Shown here in pieces: positions 58,307 to 64,000 of a stretch of DNA of 64,000 nucleotides (position 1 is the first letter of the stretch; the number at the start of each line of letters is the position of its first letter). Where the stretch lies: NCBI GenBank assembly GCA_965218865.1, contig CBDCME010000069.1, positions 62,001 to 126,000 on the forward strand. The letters are read 5' to 3'. This DNA comes from CBDCME01 sp965218865. Lineage in GTDB: Bacteria > Pseudomonadota > Alphaproteobacteria > JAAXGF01. The position numbers and the translations under genes were made by a program. Below the pieces are notes generated by a model, which was given only the letters and a program-made list of their open reading frames with translations, ran no database searches and was not told the origin of the DNA.

Positions 58307-59474
58307 TACCAACCGCCCCAGAGTTTGACTCGCGCAAAGGTTTACACGCCAGGTTTTGTGTGATTCAAGGTTGTTGGCAACAAGGGAGTGTGTTCAATGC
58401 CAACGATTCCTTTGCGAAACGACTTTGATGCTGAAAGAGTCCGTGTTCTTGCGGCACGGAGCGATGATGGGAACCAGGCGCGACGGCTTTTGTCGATGGC
58501 GGCCATCTACGATGGGATGGATCGAGCGTGCGCGGCGGGTATTGGCGGCATGGATCGGCAGACGTTGCGGGACTGGGTTCACCGGTTCAACGCGGGAGGT
58601 CCGGCCGGTCTGATCGACCGCAAGCCGAACGGGGCGTTGCGTCGGTTGACGCCGTCGCAAATGGCGGCGCTTTCGCGGGCTATCGAGGCCGGTCCCGATC
58701 CCGAACGGGATGGGGTCGTGCGCTGGCGCTGCATCGATCTCAAGCAACTGATCCGAACGCGCTTCGGCGTGGACTATCACGAGCGGAGCGTCGGCAAGCT
58801 GCTGGCCGCGCTCGGGTTCTCGCATATTTCCGCGCGCCCGCGCCACGTCGGCCAGGATGCGCGGGCACAGGAGGAATTTAAAAAAAAGTTTTCCCGAACA
58901 CTTGGCGAAAATCGTAGCGGCACAGCCACCGGACACGCCCATCGAGGTTTGGTTTCAAGATGAAATGCGCGTCGGCCAGAAGAACAGCCTGGTGCGCCAG
59001 TGGGCCCCAAAGGGATCGCGCCCGCGCCAGGTCAAGGACCTACGGACCTCTTCGGCGTATCTCTTCGGCGCCATCTGCCCCGAGCGCGGTGAGGGCGCGG
59101 CGCTGGTCATGCCGCGCGCCAATACTGAAGCCATGGACCTGCATCTCGAGGAAATCAGCCGGGCCGTTGCCCCAAACGCCCATGCCGTCGTGCTGCTCGA
59201 CCAAGCCGCATGGCACACCACTGCCAAACTCGGCATCCCGGAGAACATCTCCCTCGTGCCTTTGCCACCCAAGTCCCCGGAGCTCAATCCCGCCGAAAAT
59301 GTCTGGCAATACCTCCGCCAGAACTGGCTCTCCAATCGTGTCTTCGACTCCTATGAAGCCATCGTCGAGGCCTCTTGCCAAGCCTGGAACAACCTGACCG
59401 ACCAACCTTGGAAGATCATGTCCATCGGCCTCAGAGCGTGGGCTCGCACAAGTCAATGTTAAGGGCGGTTGGTA
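58307..59474 (+). mobile_element. IS630-family element, copy 3
   Basis: Same ends (TACCAACCGCC, GGCGGTTGGTA) as copies 1 and 2, inserted in the small prophage gene. A TA follows the right end; the left flank reads CTAA, so the duplication is altered. Confidence 0.9.
58397..59462 (+). pseudogene. IS630 transposase with A8 frameshift
   Basis: Identical in layout to copies 1 and 2 (HTH domain, then WFQDEMRVGQ, VLLDQAAWHTT, LNPAENVWQYLRQ), but the run of A after GAATTT is eight bases instead of seven (about 58880-58887). The N-terminal part therefore ends at 58963 in a wrong frame, and the catalytic domain lies in another frame. Polymerase slippage on A8 could restore some full-length protein; otherwise the copy is dead. 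Confidence 0.85.
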
Positions 59475-59781
59475 TAAACCGTTACCTCAAACGAAATGCC
59501 GCGCGAAAGCGGGTGCTGAAACGGAGGGTGGAGAACCGCCGGGGCTTCACAAAGCTCGCGTATCAGCCCGTCGGTGGGAGCGTGCGGACCGCAACGTCCG
59601 AGCCTATGGGCGTGACGGCCGGGAGAGACCGGCACCTAACCTCCCTGTTGAACTGGCGGGTAAGTGTTCGTTCAGGCCGTGGAATGGGTGCCGTCAAGCG
59701 CATTTCCCACGTTGAGGCGAAGCCCACGAGGTGCTGTCTTTCTGCTGGTAACGGAATTTGCCGTGCGCTATCGTCGAGCGC

Positions 59782-62427
59782 ATGGCGGTTCTGGACGAGG
59801 ATTTTGGCACCGACCTGACGCTGGTCGAGGGTAATGGCGGGGTCCGGTCGTGCCCGGTGTCCTTACCGGAGCGCGCGCCGCGCGACTTGCGCTCGCTGTA
59901 TGAGCGGGAGCGCGCCCGCGCGGACGCGGCCGAAGCGCGCGCGGAAGAGCTACGCTGGGCGGAAGTGGCCTCGCGTAGCGATGCCGGCTCGTGGAAGTCG
60001 CGGTTCAAGGCCTGCCGGCGCAGGTTGAGCGAGGCCGTCGAGGAGACGAAGGAAGCTCGCCGCGCGGCAAGGGACGTGCCTTCCTTGCAGGCCGAAGTGG
60101 CGCGCCTGGAGACGCTCCTCTCCGAAGCCGGCATCGGGTCGAACGAGAGCAGCACGACCGAGGCGCTGCGCAAGGAGAACGCCCGGCTGCGCAAGGCCCT
60201 GGTCGCGCCGGAGGCCCGAGAGGGCGCGATCGGCCCGCGGCCCGCGGAGACCCGTCGGCGGCTCACCGCCCTGGAGCGATCCCCGGACCAGAAGGACACC
60301 ATCAGGACGCTACGCAAGGAGATCACCCGGCTCAACAACGAGGTGGTCCGGCGGGACAAGCAGATCCTCCAGTTGAACAAGCGCCTCGACCGGGAGAAGG
60401 AGAGCACGGAGAGCATCAGGGAGGCCGCCAGGAAGCTGTCCAGCGAGTCCCTTCGGCTCCATCGGGAGGTGAGGATACTGGGCGACAGCGAGGCCCGGGC
60501 CCGATCGCTGTCCGACGAGGTCTTCTGGCTGCGCCATGCCCTGGAGGTGTTCAAGGCCGGGCAGGAGAAGTTGAAGGCCCGGCTCGTCAAGCTCCGGGCG
60601 GCCGGGGCGACGCTGTCGAAGCTGCCGTCCGACGAGGCCGCTCAATTGCGCGCGGCGTTGCGGCGATCGCGGCGCCAGAAGACGACGATCGAGGCGCTGC
60701 GCAAGGACAACGCCCGTCTGCGCAGGACCATGCGGAAGTTGGAGACCCGGAAAGCGGCGCTGGAGGTTCAGCCTGCCAAGCTTCGCGCGATCAGGAAGGC
60801 ACTCGAGTCCGAGCTTGCCGGGCTTCGAGCGGTCAGGAAGACGTTGTCGAAGTCGCTGTCCGTTGCAGACGCCGATCTCCGCAGGGCTCTGCGAAGGTCG
60901 CGGCGCCAGAAGGCCACGATCAAGTCGCTGTCCCGGGAGAACGCCCGCCTGCGCAAGGGCGCGAAGACGTCGCGGAACCGGATCGAGACGCTGGAAGTCC
61001 AGCTTGAGAGGCTTCGCGCGACCGGAGCTGTGCTGTCGAGGGCGCTCTACGGCCGCAAGAGCGAACAGCAGGACAAGCCGGGCTCGGAACGCAAGCGCGG
61101 CCAGCAGCGCGGCGCGCCCGGCCATGGCCGCACCCAGCGGCCCGGGCTCAAGGAGCGCACCGAAGAGCACAACCCGCCGCCGGATGCGTGCGTCTGCGGA
61201 CGGTGCGGGCAGCCCTATGCGCCGAACGGCGCCGAGGAATCCACCCTCGTCGAGATCGAGGTCAAGGCCCACAAGCGTGTGATCCGCCGTCCGCGCTGGC
61301 GCCGGACCTGCGAGTGCGCGTCGTCGCCCATGGAAGTGTCGTCGCCCCCGGTGCCGCGGCTGTTCCCCAGGACGCTCTACGGGACCAGCTTCTGGGCACG
61401 CTTCCTGTTCGAGCACTGTGCCTGCTTGCGCCCCCTGCACCGGGTTGCCGCGTGGTTCTCCAGCCAGGGCCTGGGGGTCTCACCGGGGACGCTGGCCGAC
61501 AGCCTGAAGCGTTTCGTGCCGCTGTTCGAGCCGGTCGCCAAGGCGATCCTCGCGCACCAGAACAAGGCGGCGCTGCGCCACGCCGACGAGACCGGTTGGC
61601 GCGTCCAGGAGCTTCGCGGGGAAGACCGGTCGAGCCGGGCCTGGCTGTGGACCTCGGTCAGCAATGACGCGGTCTCTTTCCATATAGACCCCTCGCGCAG
61701 CGCCGAGGCGGCGCTCGAGCTGTTCGCCGAAGGCCTCCTCGACACGGTCATCGTCTGCGACCGCTATAGCGCCTACAAGCGACTCGCTCGCCTTCGCGAG
61801 GGCAAGGTGACCCTTGCATTCTGCTGGTCCCATATGCGCCGCGATTTTATCGAGTGCGCGGCCGGCCAGGTGAGACTGACGGGCTGGTGCCGGGGATGGA
61901 TCGAGCGGATCGCGGAGATCTACCGGCTGAACGAGGCGCGGCTGGAGCATTACGACCCCGGTCTCGAACGCCGGACACCGGCGTTCGACGCGGCGCAGGG
62001 CGAGTTGGAAGCGGCGGTCGCCCGCCTGTTCGCGGACGCCGAAGCGGAGTTGGCCGGCCTGTCGGAGAGGGCGCGCAGGGCCAAGCCGCTGCGCTCGCTT
62101 CTCAACCACCGCGAGGGGTTGTGCGTCTTCGTCGACAAGCCACAGGTTCCGATGGACAACAACAAGGCCGAGCGCGCGCTCCGGGGGCCAGTCATCGGAC
62201 GACGATTAAGCTTCGGTTCGAACAGCGAGGACGGCGCCAGGTTCACGGCGATCATGTACTCGGTGGTGGGCACGCTCTCGATGAACGGCATCGACGTCCT
62301 GCGCTGGCTGGAAGCGTGGCTCGAAGCCTGCGCGAAGAACGGCCGCAAACCGCCGGATGACATGTCGCCGTGGCTGCCATGGTCGATGAGCGAGGACCGC
62401 AGGCGCGAGCTCATGGCGCCGGGATGA
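59782..62427 (+). CDS. IS66-type transposase with repeat-rich coiled-coil N terminus
   Basis: 881 residues from ATG 59782, chosen by alignment with element A (MAVLDEDFGTDLTLVEGNGG). The first 410 or so residues are coiled-coil-like with repeated units of the type LRRALRRSRRQKATIKSL and LRAALRRSRRQKTTIEALR, longer than in element A. The zinc-binding segment (CGRCGQPYAPNGAEE) and the IS66 domain with RHADETGWRVQE, VCDRYSAYKR and PMDNNKAERALRG follow. Catalytic residues are intact. No TnpA/TnpB. The stop overlaps the start of the DruA-like gene. Confidence 0.88.
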   Translation: MAVLDEDFGTDLTLVEGNGGVRSCPVSLPERAPRDLRSLYERERARADAAEARAEELRWAEVASRSDAGSWKSRFKACRRRLSEAVEETKEARRAARDVPSLQAEVARLETLLSEAGIGSNESSTTEALRKENARLRKALVAPEAREGAIGPRPAETRRRLTALERSPDQKDTIRTLRKEITRLNNEVVRRDKQILQLNKRLDREKESTESIREAARKLSSESLRLHREVRILGDSEARARSLSDEVFWLRHALEVFKAGQEKLKARLVKLRAAGATLSKLPSDEAAQLRAALRRSRRQKTTIEALRKDNARLRRTMRKLETRKAALEVQPAKLRAIRKALESELAGLRAVRKTLSKSLSVADADLRRALRRSRRQKATIKSLSRENARLRKGAKTSRNRIETLEVQLERLRATGAVLSRALYGRKSEQQDKPGSERKRGQQRGAPGHGRTQRPGLKERTEEHNPPPDACVCGRCGQPYAPNGAEESTLVEIEVKAHKRVIRRPRWRRTCECASSPMEVSSPPVPRLFPRTLYGTSFWARFLFEHCACLRPLHRVAAWFSSQGLGVSPGTLADSLKRFVPLFEPVAKAILAHQNKAALRHADETGWRVQELRGEDRSSRAWLWTSVSNDAVSFHIDPSRSAEAALELFAEGLLDTVIVCDRYSAYKRLARLREGKVTLAFCWSHMRRDFIECAAGQVRLTGWCRGWIERIAEIYRLNEARLEHYDPGLERRTPAFDAAQGELEAAVARLFADAEAELAGLSERARRAKPLRSLLNHREGLCVFVDKPQVPMDNNKAERALRGPVIGRRLSFGSNSEDGARFTAIMYSVVGTLSMNGIDVLRWLEAWLEACAKNGRKPPDDMSPWLPWSMSEDRRRELMAPG

Positions 62428-63305
62428 CCGGCAAGATCGAGTGCCGTTATTACGGCCGCGATTTCACCGCCGGGGAAATGGCGCTGCTGCGCGCGCTGAT
62501 CGCCGGGCCGCCGCCGTTGAACCGCCATATGCTGTCGAAGGAGTTCTGCCGGCGCATCGGCTGGTTCAAGCCCGACGGCGGCCTCAAGGACATGATGGCC
62601 AGGGTCGCCATGCTGGCCATGCACAGGGACGGCCTGATCGCCCTGCCGGTGCCGCGGGGACGGCAGAACCGGCCCGGGCCGATCGTCTTCGGGCCGGACA
62701 CCGAACCGCCGCTGTTCCCGGCCCCGACGACCCTCGACGAGGTCCGTCCGCTCGACCTGCACCCCGTCGTGCGCGGCACCCGGGAAGGGAAGCTCTGGAA
62801 CGAGTTCGTCGCCCGCTACCACTATCTCGGATACAAGACCCTGGTCGGCGCCCAGATGCGCTATGCCGTCCATGACCGAAACGGCTGGCCACTCGCCATG
62901 CTCGGCTTCTCCACCGCCGCGTGGAAGCTTGCCCCGCGCGACACCTTCATCGGATGGACACGGCAACTGCGCGAGAAGAACCTTCCCTTCGTGGTCGACA
63001 ACCCGAGGTTCCTGATCCTGCCCTGGATCAAGATCCCCAACCTGGGCTCGCACATCCTCGCCATCATCCGCCGGCGCCTGCCCGACGACTGGACCGAGCG
63101 CTACAACACCACGCCCGTGCTCATCGAGACCTTCGTCGAGACCCCGCGCCATACCGGCGCGGTCTACAGGGCATCGGGCTGGATCCATGTCGGCGCCACC
63201 CAGGGGCGCGGGCGCTACGACCGGGACAGGCAGTTCGACAAGCCGAAAAAGGATGTCTGGCTCCGGCCCCTGCGACGAGACTGGAAACGCAGCCTCAATC
63301 GCTAA
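62424..63305 (+). CDS. DruA-like (DUF4338) protein of IS66 element B
   Basis: 293 residues, same length as the element A partner and coupled by ATGA to the transposase. CRYYGRDFTAGEMALLRALI, LSKEFCRRIGWFKPDGGLKD, WNEFVARYHYLGYKTLVGAQ, RDTFIGWTRQLREKNL, DNPRFLILPWIKIPNLGSHI, LIETFVETPRHTGAVYRASG. Conserved coupling in two diverged elements shows the gene is a stable part of this IS66 lineage and not a chance neighbour. A DNA-processing or target-handling role is plausible; none is proven. Confidence 0.85.
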   Translation: MTGKIECRYYGRDFTAGEMALLRALIAGPPPLNRHMLSKEFCRRIGWFKPDGGLKDMMARVAMLAMHRDGLIALPVPRGRQNRPGPIVFGPDTEPPLFPAPTTLDEVRPLDLHPVVRGTREGKLWNEFVARYHYLGYKTLVGAQMRYAVHDRNGWPLAMLGFSTAAWKLAPRDTFIGWTRQLREKNLPFVVDNPRFLILPWIKIPNLGSHILAIIRRRLPDDWTERYNTTPVLIETFVETPRHTGAVYRASGWIHVGATQGRGRYDRDRQFDKPKKDVWLRPLRRDWKRSLNR

Positions 63306-63428
63306 AATCCGCCGGGGCGGATAGAAACGCCCGCGCTGATTCCACGGCCTGAACGAACAATTACACTGGCGGCGGGCGGGCTTGCACTTGGTGCGGGCTC
63401 CCCGCCGCACTTTTTCGGGAAAGGCGGC

Positions 63429-63635
63429 ATGATGTCAGTCCATATCCAGCACCTGACACCAAATGACCTCTCGGCGCGTTGGCACATTGCCACGCGGACG
63501 CTGGATAACTGGCGCTGGCGGGGCGAGGGGCCTCGATATCTCAAGATCGGCGGGCGCGTCATCTATCGTCTCGAGGACATCGAGGCCTACGAGACCGAGC
63601 AGCTGCACCTGACGGGACCGGAGCTCGGGGCATGA
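63429..63635 (+). CDS. Excisionase-like HTH protein
   Basis: 68 residues, start ATG 63429 or 63432. It reads LTPNDLSARWHIATRTLDNW, RWRGEGPRYLKIGGRVIYRL then EDIEAYETEQL, the MerR-like HTH_17 pattern (two helices, wing with P-x-x-x-I-G-x-R-V-x-Y) of phage and ICE excisionases (Xis/AlpA). Such proteins bind attachment-site arms and regulate the integrase. The integrase itself must lie outside the window. The stop overlaps the next start (ATGA). Confidence 0.8.
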   Translation: MMSVHIQHLTPNDLSARWHIATRTLDNWRWRGEGPRYLKIGGRVIYRLEDIEAYETEQLHLTGPELGA

Positions 63636-63958
63636 ATGTGCTCCCGCTGAGCCGCCCCCCGGCGGCGATGCCGACACCGGTTGCGCCGACACTAGTCTTC
63701 GCCATCGACACGGACCGGTTCGAGGCGTGGCTACAGACCGCCCGGCCCGGCAGCCTGATCGAGTATCACCGCGGCCATCTCGTAATCGACCGCCAGCCCA
63801 AGCTCGACGCGCCGGACAACGAGGCGCGCGCCGTGCTGCACGACCTCGCCACGAGGGCGCTGCGCGCCGCCGAGCGGGGCCTCGTCCACTTGGTACAACG
63901 CCGCCACGGCGATGACGACTACAGCTATCTCGCGATCAAATCGCAGCCCTCGGTGTGA
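63632..63958 (+). CDS. Hypothetical protein of the integrative island
   Basis: 108 residues, coupled by ATGA to the excisionase-like gene. Pro-rich N terminus (SRPPAAMPTPVAPTL), then a compact part LVFAIDTDRFEAWLQTARPG and LIEYHRGHLVIDRQPKLDAP, and a helical end LHDLATRALRAAERGLVHLV. Resembles small early phage proteins found next to AlpA-type regulators, without a defined function. Confidence 0.5.
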   Translation: MNVLPLSRPPAAMPTPVAPTLVFAIDTDRFEAWLQTARPGSLIEYHRGHLVIDRQPKLDAPDNEARAVLHDLATRALRAAERGLVHLVQRRHGDDDYSYLAIKSQPSV

Positions 63959-64000
63959 GGGTCTACAAGCGGCATATGCCGCTGGTGGAGTTCAAGGGCG

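Larger units (their letters stand above)
59660..63364 (+). mobile_element. IS66-type element B with DruA-like partner
   Basis: 3705 bp, ends GTAAGTGTTCGTTCAGGCCG and complement of GTAATTGTTCGTTCAGGCCG, with an exact 8-bp target duplication ACTGGCGG (59652-59659 and 63365-63372). Same two-gene layout as element A but clearly diverged sequence and ends. Confidence 0.92.
58249..63431 (+). pseudogene. Small prophage gene broken twice by IS elements
   Basis: ATG 58249 opens a frame (MTEAQPHPPHDRGGLIDDL) that meets IS630 copy 3 at 58307. If that element and one TA are removed, the frame continues at about 59477 (NRYLKRNAARKRVLKRRVEN and on to LTSLLNWR). It is then cut by IS66 element B, and on its far side goes on (RRAGLHLVRAPRRTFSGKAA) to a TGA at 63430-63432 overlapping the next ATG. 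All three pieces join in frame, about 98 codons. Rich in Arg; no family recognised. Overlaps at both ends fit the operon. Confidence 0.5.

Noticed and set aside
51883..63305. Druantia anti-phage system, because of DruA-like genes
   Set aside because: No druB-E, helicase or DruH-like gene is nearby, and each DruA-like domain is fused or coupled to a transposase inside IS borders.

Overview
The window looks like an IS-riddled, GC-rich alphaproteobacterial chromosome segment, probably Rhodospirillales-like. The supporting evidence is a TCA operon in the order mdh-sucC-sucD-sucA-sucB-lpdA, a DUF2336 gene (a family largely restricted to Alphaproteobacteria), an RpoH-type sigma-32, a TviB-type sugar dehydrogenase and a heparinase II/III gene. 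There is no rRNA; one complete tRNA (Asn) is present.

Layout. 1-0.95 kb: end of an IS110 copy lying against a REP palindrome. 1.1-2.6 kb: three tandem genes for small exported winged-helix proteins. 3.1-3.8 kb: PCuAC/CusF-like copper protein. 3.9-5.9 kb: ISAs1 copy A. 6.0-11.2 kb: surface-polysaccharide genes (GT4, epimerase, tviB, heparinase). 11.3-14.8 kb: IS630 copy 1, REP, IS1111-like remnant. 15.1-16.5 kb: winged-helix/NDUFA9-like SDR fusion. 16.6-19.8 kb: DUF2336 gene broken by ISAs1 copy B and by an in-frame TGA. 19.9-21.6 kb: two sulfotransferases. 21.7-22.9 kb: TetR and AhpD-like pair with a palindromic operator. 23.2-24.3 kb: winged-helix/DUF4202 fusion, then IS110 copy 2 inside a REP. 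26.0-27.0 kb: two exported proteins. 27.3-37.9 kb: the TCA operon, split between mdh and sucC by ISAs1 copy C, which is riddled with small deletions. 38-42.4 kb: orphan BrnA-like antitoxin, truncated IS5, and an IS1-type transposon with a DUF5343-like passenger and a candidate structured RNA. 42.4-44.6 kb: winged-helix/cyclophilin fusion and an NlpI-like TPR protein. 44.9-47.6 kb: ABC-permease remnant, IS630 nested in IS110 copy 3. 47.9-51.5 kb: broken response regulator, broken winged-helix gene, SUMF1-type protein, rpoH. 51.7-64 kb: tRNA-Asn with terminator, then a degraded prophage/integrative island (S24 repressor, Cro-like gene, P63C fragment, excisionase-like HTH) carrying two IS66-type elements and IS630 copy 3.

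Two patterns stand out. First, at least eight genes encode a signal peptide plus an ArsR/MarR-like winged-helix fold with conserved cysteines. Three of these carry in-frame C-terminal fusions to unrelated normally cytosolic or housekeeping domains (NDUFA9-like SDR, DUF4202, cyclophilin). This is the best candidate for an undescribed modular system. Second, a DUF4338/DruA-like domain recurs with two unrelated DDE transposon types: fused to the ISAs1 transposase and translationally coupled (ATGA) to two diverged IS66 transposases. Further points are IS110 copies targeting REP elements with a ~300-nt leader, the same frameshift in all three IS110 copies, and a promoter-led structured RNA with a tRNA-like T-arm/CCA inside the IS1-type transposon.

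Several one-base frameshifts and in-frame stops occur. Without reads I cannot separate real pseudogenes from assembly errors.
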